DNA of 64,000 bases, from contig JAGIBL010000009.1 in NCBI GenBank assembly GCA_017744365.1, positions 62,001 through 126,000 on the forward strand, given 5' to 3'. This DNA comes from Nocardioidaceae bacterium (GTDB taxonomy: Bacteria > Actinomycetota > Actinomycetes > Propionibacteriales > Nocardioidaceae). Within the stretch, counting starts at the first letter, position 1. Each line of letters starts with the position of its first letter. Of the stretch, positions 7,653 through 17,060 are shown in pieces. Position numbers and translations under genes: made by a program. The notes below the pieces were generated by a model, which made no database searches, had not been told where the DNA came from, and saw only the letters and a list, made by a program, of their open reading frames with translations.

Positions 7653-8846
7653 TCACCAGGACCAGCCCCGCTCCGCGGGAGGCGTCCAGACCCCGGCACG
7701 CTCCAGGTGCGGGAAGACGTCGCCGAGCAGGGCGACCTCGTCCGGGTTCCAGTCGAGGGTGAGGATCATGAACCCGCGCAGCTCGGTGGCCCGGTGGATC
7801 TCGACCAGCTGCTCGGCCACCTCGGCGCCGGTGCCGGCGAGGACGGTGCTCCCGGCGGCGATGCCGATCTTGCGGGCCGCGGCGTCCAGGTCGCTGCCGA
7901 AGGTCTGCTGGTAGGTCTGGCTGCCTCCCAGGAACCCGCGGGCCCAGCCGCGGGCGGCGTCCATGTCGACGCTCTCCTCGATGGCCGCACGCTTCTCCTG
8001 GGCCTCGGCCGAGGAGCTCCCGATCACGATGCCGATCGAGCCGGCACCGCTGACGTCGAGGGGGTCCCGGCCGGCGGCCTCGGTGCGGGCCGCGAGGTCG
8101 GCGACCGTGTCCTTGACCCGGGCGAGGTCGTCGGTGACGGCGAAGAACGCGTAGTCGGCCTTGCGCGCGATGAAGCTCTTGCCGGCCTCGGAGACCCCGG
8201 CGTTGAAGATCATCGGCGAGGCCTGCACCGGGTAGGGGCCGCGCGGCGTTCCGCGGTGGCGCGTGTACCGGCCCTCGAAGTCGATGGGCTCGCCGCCGGC
8301 GCCCCACAGGGCACGCACCGCGTCCAGGGTCTCCTCGACCACGGCGTAGCGCTCGTCGTGCTCGACGGTGTCGGTGAAGCCGAAGAGCGCCTCCTCGGAT
8401 CCCTTGGCGCCGGGGACGATGTTCCAGCCCCAGCGCCCGCCGCTGAGCACGTCCAGGTTCGCACCCAGGCGCGCGAGCACGACCGGCGAGTGGTAGCGAG
8501 CGTGCATGGTGGTGACCACGCCGACGTGCTCGGTCGCCGCCATCACGACCGGCGCCCAGACCGGCGCCGAGATGCAGGGCTCGCCGTGGCCGACCCGGGC
8601 GTTGTCGGCGCCGTGGTGGGTGTAGCCGTCGGCGAAGAAGACGAAGTCGACGCCGATGCGCTCGGCGGTCTGCGCCAGCCGGACGTGCGAGGCGACGGCC
8701 AGCACGTCGGGGTTGTGGTCGGCCTGGCGGCGCGAGGTCACGTTCGGCGACGGCGAGTTCGGCCACATCAGGCCGAAGCGCAGCTGCCGGTCGCGCCGGC
8801 GCGGCTTCAGGGTGCCGTTGCCGGCCGGGATGGTGAGCGTGCTCAT
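7653..8846 (-). CDS. LLM-class flavin-dependent monooxygenase
   Basis: A full-length (397 residues) luciferase-like monooxygenase of the NtaA/SnaA/DszA branch, needing FMNH2 from a partner reductase. Key segments are RFGLMWPNSPSPNVT, DFVFFADGYTHHGAD, MHARYHSPVVLARLGANLD, GGRWGWNIVPGAKGSE and the C-terminal GTGAEVAEQLVEIH. It resembles the partial enzyme at 1-1108 throughout. The ATG has a GAAAGGAACC ribosome-binding site and overlaps the stop of the ketopantoate-reductase-like gene (ATGA). In this branch the substrates range from aminocarboxylates to heterocycles, so I give only the class; a flavin reductase lies downstream in the same operon. Confidence 0.9.
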   Translation of the reverse strand: MSTLTIPAGNGTLKPRRRDRQLRFGLMWPNSPSPNVTSRRQADHNPDVLAVASHVRLAQTAERIGVDFVFFADGYTHHGADNARVGHGEPCISAPVWAPVVMAATEHVGVVTTMHARYHSPVVLARLGANLDVLSGGRWGWNIVPGAKGSEEALFGFTDTVEHDERYAVVEETLDAVRALWGAGGEPIDFEGRYTRHRGTPRGPYPVQASPMIFNAGVSEAGKSFIARKADYAFFAVTDDLARVKDTVADLAARTEAAGRDPLDVSGAGSIGIVIGSSSAEAQEKRAAIEESVDMDAARGWARGFLGGSQTYQQTFGSDLDAAARKIGIAAGSTVLAGTGAEVAEQLVEIHRATELRGFMILTLDWNPDEVALLGDVFPHLERAGVWTPPAERGWSW

Positions 8847-9907
8847 CGGTGGTTCCTTTCGGTGTGCGCGATGCCAAGGTCCGCGCCAAGGTCCGCCGGG
8901 ACCGAGGGCGCGGGGGACAGTCGGCCGGACTCGAGGTCGCCGAGGCGGTCGCGGAGCGCGGCCAGCAGCGGAGCCCGTACGTCGTGCGCGGCGGCCGCCT
9001 CGAGCAGGTCGCCCAGCTCGTGGGTCGCCTCGGTCGGGCGGCGTCGTACGACGATGTCGCGGAAGACCCCGCTGCGGCGCTTGCCGGTCATCCCGGCCAG
9101 GAAGGAGACCACCGCGTCGAGCGCGGCCTCCCGGGCGGCGTCGCCACGCCGACCGCCGAGGGCCAGCGGATCGATCTCGTCGATGACGGGCGGCCGGCTG
9201 CCCTCGGCCAGCGCGACCTCGGTGACCTCGGCGGCGAGCCCGGCCATCACCTCGCGGTGAGCCGCGACCACGGTGTCGATGTCGGCGTCGACGAGCGCGG
9301 TGGCGGTGATGAGCGCGCCGAGGATCCGCTTGGCCCACAGGGTCGAGACGATGTCCTCGCTGACCTCGACCTCGCCGAAGCCCGCGAGGTCCTCGGCCAG
9401 CTCACGGACGCGCCGGCTCGCACCGCGGCCGAGCTCGCCGACCGCGACCAGGCCCGGGCCGCCCGAGCGCACCGTGCCCGGGGCCACGACGTCCGCGGCG
9501 AAGTTGACCAGCGCCGGCACCAGCCACTCCCGCGGCAGCGCCCGGGCCGCGCGGCCGTGGCTCAGGCCGTTCTGGCAGAGGTAGACCACGGGCTCCAGCA
9601 CCCGGTCGGGATCCAGCGCGGTGGCCAGCCACGCCGCCGCCGGTTCGACGTGCTGCAGCTTGGTCGCGAGCAGCACCCGGGACTCCTCGACCGCACCGGC
9701 CTCCTCCGGGGTGCAGGCCCGCACCCGGGCCGTGCGCACCTGGCCGGCCGGCGTCACCAGGCGCAGCCCGTCGCGGCGGATCGCCTCGACGTGCTCGCGG
9801 TCGGCGTCGACCACGCGGACCCGGTGGCCGGCGCCGGCGAGGTGGTGCGCGAGCGACCCCCCGATGGCTCCGGCGCCGACCACGAGGTAGTCGCGGGTGG
9901 GCGTCAA
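8843..9907 (-). CDS. Ketopantoate reductase (ApbA/PanE)-family 2-dehydropantoate 2-reductase-like protein
   Basis: A 354-residue protein with the PanE fold: N-terminal Rossmann VVGAGAIGGSLAHHLAGAGH for NADPH, CQNGLSHGRA, an NFAADVVAPGTVRSGGPG segment and a C-terminal helical domain with LWAKRILGALITATALVDAD. PanE reduces 2-ketopantoate, but many paralogues in catabolic operons reduce other 2-oxo acids. I choose the TTG at 9907 because its TTGA overlaps the stop of the solute-binding gene and GGAG lies just upstream. The protein is longer than typical PanE (about 300) and its context in an uptake/oxidation operon argues against a pantothenate role. Confidence 0.8.
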   Translation of the reverse strand: MTPTRDYLVVGAGAIGGSLAHHLAGAGHRVRVVDADREHVEAIRRDGLRLVTPAGQVRTARVRACTPEEAGAVEESRVLLATKLQHVEPAAAWLATALDPDRVLEPVVYLCQNGLSHGRAARALPREWLVPALVNFAADVVAPGTVRSGGPGLVAVGELGRGASRRVRELAEDLAGFGEVEVSEDIVSTLWAKRILGALITATALVDADIDTVVAAHREVMAGLAAEVTEVALAEGSRPPVIDEIDPLALGGRRGDAAREAALDAVVSFLAGMTGKRRSGVFRDIVVRRRPTEATHELGDLLEAAAAHDVRAPLLAALRDRLGDLESGRLSPAPSVPADLGADLGIAHTERNHR

Positions 9908-11487
9908 CGCGGCTCCAGCTCGGCGAGCAGGACCAGCGAGTCGGTCGTGTAGACCACGTTGGTGACGTCCTCGGAGTGGGCCATCGGCAGCGCGAGCTCG
10001 TTGATCGGGACGCTGTAGCCCTGCTCCAGGATCATCTTCTGCGCCTGCGCCACGATCTCCTTGCGCTTGGCCGGGTCGACGGTCCGGGCCTGCTCCTCGA
10101 GCAGCTTGTCCAGCGCCCCGTCCAGCCCGGCCATGCCGGTGCGCAGCGCGTCGGCGTCGGAGCGGGTCAGGGCGGAGATCCGCAGCTCGTAGTCGCCCTC
10201 GATCCAGGCCGTGTTGGCGTCGGCGTCGGGCAGCGGGCGCAGCGTCAGCTCGATGCCGAGCTCCTTGAGCTGCTGCTGCAGCAGCTCCATCAGCGGCACC
10301 AGGAACCCGTAGAGCTGGCTGCCGTACAGCAGCGAGACGCGCAACCGCCGGCCGTCCTTGCTGCGGATGCCGTCCGCGCCCGGCCGCCACCCGGCGTCCT
10401 CGAGGATGCTCTTCGCCTTCGCGGCGTCGTGGGTCATCTCGCCGGCCAGGTCGACGTAGCCCGGGGTGGTCGACGACAGCACGCTGGTCGCGACCTTCTG
10501 GTACTTGGTCAGCGTCGAGTCGATGAGCTGCTCGCGGTCCACGCCGATCTCGAGCGCCTTGCGGACCGCCACGTCGGAGAGGACCGGGCCCTTCGGGTTC
10601 ACCCAGAGCTGCTGGGCGATCCCGGGGTTCGACCGGGACTCGATCGCGATGCCGTCGCGGTCGAGCGTCTTCAGGTCGGAGCGCTGGATCTCGGTGATGT
10701 AGTCGTTCTGGCCGCTGACCAGGGTGCCGGCGCGGACGCCGCTCTCCGGGACGATGCTCACCGTGACGGCGTCGTAGCGGGCATCACCGCGGTGCGGCAT
10801 CGAGGGCGCCCAGTCGTAGCCCTTCCGCTTGACCAGGTCGATCTGCTCGTTGCTGCGGTACTTGTCCAGCACGAAGGAGCCGCTGCCGCTGAACTCGCCG
10901 AGGCAGCGCTTGGCCGGGTCCTGGTGGACCGTCTTGCTCGACACGATGCCCAGCGACGGCGTCGAGACGGCCTGCAGGAACGAGGCGTTCGGCTCGCTGA
11001 AGGTGACCGTGACCTGGTGCTCGCCGGTGGCCTTGGCCGCCGTCATCGTCGCGAGGTAGCTCGAGCCGAGACGGGCCTTGGCGCCCATCTGCTGCACGGT
11101 GAGCAGGTTGTCGGCGACCGTCTGCGCGGTCAGCGGGCTGCCGTCGGAGAAGGTGACGTCGTCGCGCAGCTCGAAGGTGAAGGTCTTCGCGTCCGGGCTC
11201 ACCGTCCAGGCCGAGGCCAGCCACGGCTGGTACTTCTCGCCGTCCTGGAAGACCAGCGAGTCGACCATCGCCCGGGCCAGGGTCAGCTGCGAGCGACCCA
11301 GCAGCTGGGCCGGGTCGATGCAGCCCTCGTCGGCGGGGATCGCCATCCTCAGGGTGGTGCCGCCGCCCGCCGATCCGGCGGAGCCGCCGCAGGCGGTGAG
11401 GGCCCCGCCGCAGACCGCGAGGATCAGCGTCGCCGCGGTCGCTCGGCGCCAGGATGCCGGCGTCCGGCGGGCTTCACTCGTGTTCAT
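9904..11487 (-). CDS. ABC transporter substrate-binding lipoprotein, family 5 (peptide/nickel type)
   Basis: A 527-residue extracytoplasmic binding protein of the DppA/OppA cluster. Residues 1-32 form a lipoprotein signal ending in LTAC, so Cys33 would be lipidated and the protein tethered outside the membrane. The body has the family pattern SDGSPLTAQTVADNLL and FTFELRDDVTFSDG, followed by LRPLPDADANTAWIEGDYEL. It should hand a peptide-like or other amphipathic solute to the permeases at 13179-15109. Unusually it follows the ATPase gene (27-bp gap) rather than leading the operon. The ligand is unknown. Confidence 0.92.
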   Translation of the reverse strand: MNTSEARRTPASWRRATAATLILAVCGGALTACGGSAGSAGGGTTLRMAIPADEGCIDPAQLLGRSQLTLARAMVDSLVFQDGEKYQPWLASAWTVSPDAKTFTFELRDDVTFSDGSPLTAQTVADNLLTVQQMGAKARLGSSYLATMTAAKATGEHQVTVTFSEPNASFLQAVSTPSLGIVSSKTVHQDPAKRCLGEFSGSGSFVLDKYRSNEQIDLVKRKGYDWAPSMPHRGDARYDAVTVSIVPESGVRAGTLVSGQNDYITEIQRSDLKTLDRDGIAIESRSNPGIAQQLWVNPKGPVLSDVAVRKALEIGVDREQLIDSTLTKYQKVATSVLSSTTPGYVDLAGEMTHDAAKAKSILEDAGWRPGADGIRSKDGRRLRVSLLYGSQLYGFLVPLMELLQQQLKELGIELTLRPLPDADANTAWIEGDYELRISALTRSDADALRTGMAGLDGALDKLLEEQARTVDPAKRKEIVAQAQKMILEQGYSVPINELALPMAHSEDVTNVVYTTDSLVLLAELEPR

Positions 11488-11514
11488 GGAACGGTCCTTT
11501 CCCAGGGGTGGTGG

Positions 11515-13182
11515 TCACCGGGTCACCGCGTGCCCGGAGGGTTGAGGGGTGTGGCCGCGACCCGGCACGGCCTCGACGAGCTGGCGGGTGTAGTCCTCGC
11601 CGGGGCTGGCGAACAGCGCCTCGGCCGGTCCGCTCTCGACGACCGCGCCGTGCTTCATCACGACCACGTCGTGGCAGATCTGCCGGACCACGGCGAGGTC
11701 GTGGGAGATGAACACGTAGCTCACCTCGGAGTCGGCCTGCAGCTCGGCGAGGAGCGCGAGGATCTGGGCCTGCACGGAGACGTCGAGGGCCGAGACCGGT
11801 TCGTCGAGCACGACGATCTCCGGGTCGAGCGCCAGCGCGCGGGCGATCGCGACACGTTGCCGCTGCCCTCCGGAGAGCTCGGCGGGCAGCCGGTCGGCGT
11901 AGCTCGCCGGCAGCGCGACCCGCTCCAGCAGGTCGCCGACCCGGCGCGCGCGCTCGCGCGAGTCGCCCACCCCGAAGGCGCGTAGCGGCTCGGCGACGAT
12001 CTCCTGCACCCGCATCCGCGGGTCCAGCGAGGAGTAGGGGCTCTGGTGGACCAGCTGCAGGTTCCGCCGGAGCTCGCGCAGCCGGCGCCCGCGCGCCGCG
12101 GTCAGGTCCTCCCCGCCGACCAGGACCCGGCCGCGGTCGGGCGCCACGAGGCCCATCAGCAGGCGCGCGGTCGTCGACTTGCCCGAGCCGGACTCGCCGA
12201 CGATGCCGAGCGAGCGGCCGCGGCGCAGGGTGAAGGAGACGTCGTCGACCGCGGTGACCCGCTCGGTCCGGCCGCGGCCGCGCACCGCGAACTCCTTGAC
12301 CAGGCCGTCCACCCGCAGGACGACCGGGGCGGCGTCGGCCGGCTCCCGCTCGGTCACCAGGCGCCGGCTGGTCAGCCCGGGGGCCGCGGCGATGAGCCTC
12401 TGCGTGTAGGCGTGCCGGGGACGGCCGAGAACCTCGTCGGTGCGGCCCTGCTCGACGATCCTGCCGCGCGCCATCACCAGGACCCGGTCCGCGCGGTCCG
12501 CCGCGACCCCGAGGTCGTGGGTGACCAGGAGGACACCGGTCTCGTGCTCGCGGGTGACGGCCGCGATCTGGTCGAGGATCCGCTTCTGCACCGTCACGTC
12601 GAGGGCGCTGGTCGGCTCGTCGGCGATGACCAGGGCCGGCCGGCAGGCGAGCGCCATCGCGATGAGGACGCGCTGCCGCATGCCGCCGGAGAGCTCGTGC
12701 GGGTGCTGCCGGGCGCGCAGGCCGGGGCGGCTCAGGCCGGCCTCGTCGAGCAGCTCGACCGCGCGGGCCCGTGCCTGCTCGCGATCGTGGAGCCCGTGCA
12801 CGACGAGCGCGTCGGCCACCTGCTCCCCCACCCGGCGCACCGGGTTGAGCGCGGTCATCGGGTCCTGCGGGATCAGGCTGAGCTGTCGTCCCCTCACCGC
12901 GCGCAGACCGCGCTCGGAGAGGCCGGTGAGCTCCGCGCCCCCGAGGGTGACCCGGCCGCCGGTGAGGACGCCCGCCTCCGGGAGCAGGCCGATGATCGCG
13001 TGGCCCAGGGTGCTCTTGCCGGAGCCGGACTCCCCGACGACGGCGACCACCTCGCCCGGGTCGACAGTGAGGCTGACGCCGCACACCGCCGGCAGCACCC
13101 CGCGGCGGGTGCGGTACTCCACCTGCAGGTCCTCCACGCGCAGCACGGGCTGGCTCTCCACCGGCTTCTCCATCGCGCTCAC
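11515..13182 (-). CDS. Dipeptide-type ABC transporter ATPase, DppD-DppF fusion
   Basis: A 555-residue protein with two complete nucleotide-binding domains in one chain. Domain 1 (about residues 10-260) has Walker [10 protein letters not shown], signature LSGGMRQRV and Walker B LVIADEP. Domain 2 (about 285-540) has [18 protein letters not shown] and IVVLDEP. In many transporters these are two genes, as in the other two dpp-type systems of this window. The start GTG at 13182 overlaps the stop of the permease gene (GTGA); an ATG lies three codons later. It powers import by the DppB/DppC pair upstream. Confidence 0.92.
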   Translation of the reverse strand: MSAMEKPVESQPVLRVEDLQVEYRTRRGVLPAVCGVSLTVDPGEVVAVVGESGSGKSTLGHAIIGLLPEAGVLTGGRVTLGGAELTGLSERGLRAVRGRQLSLIPQDPMTALNPVRRVGEQVADALVVHGLHDREQARARAVELLDEAGLSRPGLRARQHPHELSGGMRQRVLIAMALACRPALVIADEPTSALDVTVQKRILDQIAAVTREHETGVLLVTHDLGVAADRADRVLVMARGRIVEQGRTDEVLGRPRHAYTQRLIAAAPGLTSRRLVTEREPADAAPVVLRVDGLVKEFAVRGRGRTERVTAVDDVSFTLRRGRSLGIVGESGSGKSTTARLLMGLVAPDRGRVLVGGEDLTAARGRRLRELRRNLQLVHQSPYSSLDPRMRVQEIVAEPLRAFGVGDSRERARRVGDLLERVALPASYADRLPAELSGGQRQRVAIARALALDPEIVVLDEPVSALDVSVQAQILALLAELQADSEVSYVFISHDLAVVRQICHDVVVMKHGAVVESGPAEALFASPGEDYTRQLVEAVPGRGHTPQPSGHAVTR

Positions 13183-14102
13183 CGGACCCGCTCGCTGATC
13201 GCCCGGGACACGTGGTTGGAGGAGAGCACCACGGCGGCGATGGCCATCCCCGGGAAGGCGCTGAGCCACCACGCGGTCGCGAGGTAGTCGCGTCCGGCCG
13301 AGATCAGGGCGCCCCACTCCGGGGACGGCGGCGGCTCGCCGAACCCGAGGAAGCTCAGGCTCGAGACGGCGAGGATCGCGGTGCCGAAGTCCAGCGCGGC
13401 CAGCACCAGGGCGGGCCCCGCGGCGTTGGGCAGCACGTGCCGGGCAAGGATCGCCGGCGTCCGGGTCCCACTGAGCGCGGCGGCCTCGACGTACGCGTGG
13501 GTGCGGACCCGGAGCACCTCCGAGCGCATCAGCCGCGCCATCGCGGCGACCCCCACCACGCCGACCGCGATGGCGACGGTCACGCTGCCGAAGCCGAGCG
13601 CGGCGATGACGGCCATCGCGAGGAGCAGGGCGGGAAAGGCCAGCATCACGTCGACCAGCCGCATCAGCAGCGTGTCGACCAGTCCGCCGAGGTAGCCGGC
13701 GGCGAGACCCACCAGGGAACCGAGAACCAGCGAGATCGTCATCGCGAGCAGGGCGGCCTGCAGCGACTCCCGGGTGCCGTAGACCACCCGGCTGAACAGG
13801 TCGCGGCCGACCGCGTCGGTGCCGAGCCAGTGTCCGTCGGCGCCGGGCGCGAGCAGGATGCTGCGCGGGTCGGTGGCCAGCGGGTCGGTGCCGGTGAACA
13901 GGCCCGGGAAGAACGCGGCGGTCGCCGCGACCAGCAGCACCAGGACGGCGAGCACCACCCCGGGACGCCGTACGGCGGCTCGTGCGATGCCGCGCAGACG
14001 CGCCCCCCGGGCGGGGGCGATCTCGACGGCCGGGCCCTCGACCTCTTCCGGCGCGGGGGGCGGAGCGGCCTGGGCCGCGAGCTCCTGCATGATCTCGCTC
14101 AT
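13179..14102 (-). CDS. ABC transporter permease, DppC type
   Basis: A 307-residue inner-membrane permease. After a hydrophilic N-terminus of about 50 residues there are around six hydrophobic segments and the inner-membrane transport signature, with the EAA loop [23 protein letters not shown] that contacts the ATPase. [16 protein letters not shown] is the conserved DppC segment. It overlaps its neighbours at both ends (ATGA with dppB, GTGA with dppDF), so the three transporter genes are coupled. Confidence 0.92.
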   Translation of the reverse strand: MSEIMQELAAQAAPPPAPEEVEGPAVEIAPARGARLRGIARAAVRRPGVVLAVLVLLVAATAAFFPGLFTGTDPLATDPRSILLAPGADGHWLGTDAVGRDLFSRVVYGTRESLQAALLAMTISLVLGSLVGLAAGYLGGLVDTLLMRLVDVMLAFPALLLAMAVIAALGFGSVTVAIAVGVVGVAAMARLMRSEVLRVRTHAYVEAAALSGTRTPAILARHVLPNAAGPALVLAALDFGTAILAVSSLSFLGFGEPPPSPEWGALISAGRDYLATAWWLSAFPGMAIAAVVLSSNHVSRAISERVR

Positions 14103-15109
14103 CGCGAACCGACCTCCTGGTGGATGCGCAGGCGCGGATCGATCAGCGGGTAGGCGAGGTCGATCAGCAGGTTGACGACGACGAAGATGACCGCGCCCAG
14201 CACGACCGTCCCCTGCACCACGGCGACGTCGCGGCTGAGGACGGCGTGCACGGTGATCCGGCCGAGCCCGGCCCGGGAGAAGACGTTCTCGATGACCACG
14301 GACCCGCCGATGAGGCTGGCGATCAGGGTCCCGCAGATCGTCAGCGCGGGGATGAGCGCGTTGCGCAGCACGTCGCGGAAGTGGATGACCGCGCGAGGCA
14401 GCCCGATCGCCCGGGCCGTGGTGACGAACTGCTCGGCCTGCGCTTGGGCGAGGCTCTTGGCGAGGATCTGCCCGACGGTCGCGGCCGTCGGCAGCGCCAG
14501 GGTCAGCCACGGCATCACCAGCGACTCCAGGCCCGAGGAGCCGATCGCAGGAAGCAGGCCGAGGTTGAAGGAGAACAGCTGGATGAGCATGAGGCCGACC
14601 CAGAAGGTGGGCAGCGAGATGCCGGCCGGCGGCAGTGCGAGCAGCAGCTGACGCAGCCACCGGGTGCGGGTGTAGGTCGCGCCCAGCGCCAGGCCGCCGC
14701 CGAGCGCCACCCCGATGACCAGGGCCCCGGAGATCAGCGCGATCGTCGGCGGGAGCGCCTCGAGCAGGATGTCGGTGACCGGCCGCCCGGTCTCCATCGA
14801 GGTGCCGAGGTCACCGGTGAGCGCGTCACCGAGCCGGTGCACGTACTGGACCACGACGGGATCGTCGAAGCCCTGCTCGGCCCGCACCCGGGCGAGCTCG
14901 GCCTGGTTGACGATCGAGCCGGCGTCCCCGCCCGCGACCTGGTTGAGCGCGGGGTCGCCCGGCAGCAGGAACAGGACGGCGAAGGAGACGGACCAGGCGG
15001 CCAGGACCACCGCCAGGGCGTGACCGGCCCGACCCAGGCCGTAGCGAGTGCTGCGGGCGATCGCGGACCGGTCGTCACGAGTGTCGGACTCGGGCACAGC
15101 GCCTCCCAT
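14099..15109 (-). CDS. ABC transporter permease, DppB type
   Basis: A permease of 336 residues, first gene of the long leftward operon. It has an N-terminal membrane span, [15 protein letters not shown], the periplasmic loop typical of DppB, and five further spans with the EAA-type loop [20 protein letters not shown]. It pairs with the DppC-type permease to form the channel. The ATG at 15109 has no ribosome-binding site; a GTG at 15097 sits four bases after GGGAGG and may be the true start (332 residues). Confidence 0.9.
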   Translation of the reverse strand: MGGAVPESDTRDDRSAIARSTRYGLGRAGHALAVVLAAWSVSFAVLFLLPGDPALNQVAGGDAGSIVNQAELARVRAEQGFDDPVVVQYVHRLGDALTGDLGTSMETGRPVTDILLEALPPTIALISGALVIGVALGGGLALGATYTRTRWLRQLLLALPPAGISLPTFWVGLMLIQLFSFNLGLLPAIGSSGLESLVMPWLTLALPTAATVGQILAKSLAQAQAEQFVTTARAIGLPRAVIHFRDVLRNALIPALTICGTLIASLIGGSVVIENVFSRAGLGRITVHAVLSRDVAVVQGTVVLGAVIFVVVNLLIDLAYPLIDPRLRIHQEVGSR

Positions 15110-15121
15110 TCGTTCGTAGTC

Positions 15122-15142
15122 GATGGATCTGGCTGATCCATC
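15122..15142. promoter_or_regulatory. Perfect palindrome in the dppB/marR divergent region
   Basis: GATGGATC (15122-15129) and GATCCATC (15135-15142) are exact inverted repeats separated by five bases, 13 bp upstream of the dppB start. A related half-site, GATGTATC, lies at about 15200-15207 in the same 196-bp gap. The position suits an operator for the double-MarR regulator on the other side. Nothing else gene-like is seen in this gap. Confidence 0.5.
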
Positions 15143-15305
15143 AGGTTCCTGCTATCTTGCCTCAGGAGCCCGGGCTCGCGTCTAGATCTGTTCGTACACG
15201 ATGTATCTGTGCCAGAATGGTTCACCGCCGACCGGCAGAGCACACGCAGGTTCTGCAGGCCAGAATCGCGGTCGACTCGGCGGCGCGATCGAGAGGAGTT
15301 TCCGG

Positions 15306-16214
15306 GTGGCTTCTCAGCCTGCTGCGCTGGATCTCGGGCATTGGCTGCGAGCCGTCCGCCGCCGGCACTGGGCGTCGCGGGGAGCGGCCGGCGAGCCGGT
15401 CCTGACCCCGACGCAGTTCGCGGCGCTGCTCGCCGTCTGCCAGGTTCCGGGCGCCGACCAGCGGACGGTGTCGGTGCTGGCCTCCATCGACCAGGCGACC
15501 GTGAGCGAGACGCTGCGCCGGCTCCAGCGCGACGGTCTGGTCAGGATCGAGCCCGACCTCGCCGACGCCCGACGCCTGCGGATCTGGCCGCACGAGGCCG
15601 CGGTGGAGGTGGTACGCACCGACCTCATCGGTGTGCGCGAGGCCGACCGGCGGCTGCTCTCGGTGCTCACCGACGCGGAGCGGGACGCCCTGATCGACGC
15701 GCTGCGCACGATCGCCTACGCCTCCAGCGACGACCCCGCCGCGTGGCCGACCACCGAGGTGCCTGCCGAGCACGGGCTGCTCACCGTCGAGGAGACCAGC
15801 CGGGCGTTCGGCCGCCTCGTCCGGATCTGCAGCCAGCAGCACCAGGCGACGTGGACCGACGTCGCCGGCACCCTGCTCACGCCGCAGCAGTTCACCCTGC
15901 TGGCTCTCGTCGCCGGCACCCGAGAGGTGCGGCAGAGCGAGATCCCGGCCGCGCTCGACCTGGACAAGGCCTCGGTCACCGGCCTGTTGCACCGGCTCGC
16001 ACGCCGCGACCTGGTCGTGGCGGTGCCCTCGGGCCAGGACCGCCGGCAGCGCGTGGTCACCCTGACGCCGCTCGGGCTCGAGGTGCTCAAGGTGTCGCGG
16101 TCAGCGGCCGCGGCCGTGGAGGCCGCGGTCGTCAAGGGGCTCGACCCGGCTGCGCGCCGGAGGTTGCCGCGTCACCTCGAGCACGTGGTGCGCTCCGCGG
16201 CGCAACCGGGCTGA
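15306..16214 (+). CDS. Tandem (double) MarR-type transcriptional regulator
   Basis: A 302-residue protein built from two MarR winged-helix domains. Domain 1 (about residues 5-145) has LTPTQFAALLAV and the helix-turn-helix VLASIDQATVSETLRRLQRDGLV; domain 2 (about 155-295) has LTPQQFTLLALV and the helix-turn-helix IPAALDLDKASVTGLLHRL followed by the DRRQRVVTLTPLG wing. Ordinary MarR proteins are about 140-160 residues and act as dimers, so this chain may be a built-in pseudo-dimer. The GTG start is chosen because AGGAG lies seven bases upstream; longer readings lack any such site. It diverges from the dpp-led operon and probably controls it. Confidence 0.85.
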   Translation: MASQPAALDLGHWLRAVRRRHWASRGAAGEPVLTPTQFAALLAVCQVPGADQRTVSVLASIDQATVSETLRRLQRDGLVRIEPDLADARRLRIWPHEAAVEVVRTDLIGVREADRRLLSVLTDAERDALIDALRTIAYASSDDPAAWPTTEVPAEHGLLTVEETSRAFGRLVRICSQQHQATWTDVAGTLLTPQQFTLLALVAGTREVRQSEIPAALDLDKASVTGLLHRLARRDLVVAVPSGQDRRQRVVTLTPLGLEVLKVSRSAAAAVEAAVVKGLDPAARRRLPRHLEHVVRSAAQPG

Positions 16215-16225
16215 GGGGATGACGC

Positions 16226-16990
16226 TCAGTCGGCCAGCTGGGCGCCGATCGAGCGGGCCGCCTCCTGCAGCAGCGAGACCAGGCGCGGCAGCCGTTCCGG
16301 CTCGTAGCGGATCGACGGCATCGAGACCGACAGCCCGGCGACCGGCCGCCCCTGTCCGTCGGCCACCGGGACACCCACCGCGACCACGCCGCGCTCGGAC
16401 TCCTCGCGGTTGACGGCGAAACCCTGCCGTCGGATCAGGGTCAGCTCGCGGCGCAGCCGGCGCAGGTCGGGCGCCTCCACGGCGGCCGCGTGCTCGGCGT
16501 CGTAGACCGCAGCGAGGTCCGCGGGATCGAGCTCGGCGAGCATGAGCAGCCCGGCAGTGGTGCGGTGCGCGGCGAAGACCATGCCCTCGCGCGACCCCAC
16601 CCGCAGCGACTGGCGCGACTCGACCGAGACGACGAAGCGCGCGGTGGCCCCGATCCGGACCGCGACGTTCGCCGACTCGCCAACCACGTCGACCAGGCGC
16701 TGGAGGACCGGCAGCGCCGCGGACCGCAGCCGCGCGGTCTCGGAGCGGGAGTGCGCGGCGAGCTCGAGCACCGGTCCGGCCCGGTAGGACTTGTCGGCCG
16801 ACTGCGCGGCGAAGTCGCGGTAGACGAGCATCTGCAGCAGCCGGTGCGCCGTCGAGCGGGCCACGCCCAGGCGGATCGCGGCGTCCGCCACGGTCAGCGG
16901 TCCCTCCAGCTGGAGCACGGTGGCCAGGCGCAGCGCATGGTCGACGCTGGCGATGGCGTAGGCCGGCGGATTCTTGAGCGGCTTGTCCAC
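16226..16990 (-). CDS. IclR-family regulator next to gentisate genes (2 of 3)
   Basis: A 254-residue IclR protein: N-terminal helix-turn-helix (LGVARSTAHRLLQMLVYRDF, about residues 35-55) and a C-terminal ligand domain (RTTAGLLMLAELD, GFAVNREESERGVVAVGVPV). It diverges from the gentisate operon, the usual arrangement for a gentisate-pathway regulator. I choose the GTG at 16990, three bases after GGGAGG, because the reading then begins like the two paralogues (short charged leader, Pro-Ala-Tyr, SVDHALRL). An ATG at 17023 with AGGAG upstream is the alternative (265 residues), but it would put the operator inside the gene. It converges with the MarR gene. Confidence 0.85.
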   Translation of the reverse strand: MDKPLKNPPAYAIASVDHALRLATVLQLEGPLTVADAAIRLGVARSTAHRLLQMLVYRDFAAQSADKSYRAGPVLELAAHSRSETARLRSAALPVLQRLVDVVGESANVAVRIGATARFVVSVESRQSLRVGSREGMVFAAHRTTAGLLMLAELDPADLAAVYDAEHAAAVEAPDLRRLRRELTLIRRQGFAVNREESERGVVAVGVPVADGQGRPVAGLSVSMPSIRYEPERLPRLVSLLQEAARSIGAQLAD

Positions 16991-17004
16991 GACCCTCCCT
17001 GAGG

Positions 17005-17019
17005 TTCTGTGGAACAGAA
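17005..17019. promoter_or_regulatory. Perfect 15-bp palindrome, candidate IclR operator
   Basis: TTCTGT-GGA-ACAGAA is an exact inverted repeat with 6-bp arms, lying in the 70-bp gap between the divergent iclR and gentisate dioxygenase genes. It fits the TTCTGY-N6-GAA pattern of the other four sites and is the most symmetric of them, so it is the best anchor for the motif. Confidence 0.6.
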
Positions 17020-17060
17020 TCATCTGTTCTGCTCCTCGCGCAAGGTGTGAGCGTAGCGGC

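Noticed and set aside
7559-7699. Upstream extension of the amidohydrolase with PDHR-type repeats
   Set aside because: The peptide repeat is a by-product of the 12-bp DNA repeat; the ATG at 7558 starts the recognisable protein.
8843-9907. Pantothenate biosynthesis gene panE
   Set aside because: Longer than PanE, embedded in a catabolic operon, and no other pantothenate gene is near.
16991-17023. Longer IclR start at ATG 17023
   Set aside because: It has AGGAG upstream, but the extra residues have no counterpart in the two paralogues and would contain the perfect palindrome; kept as an alternative only.
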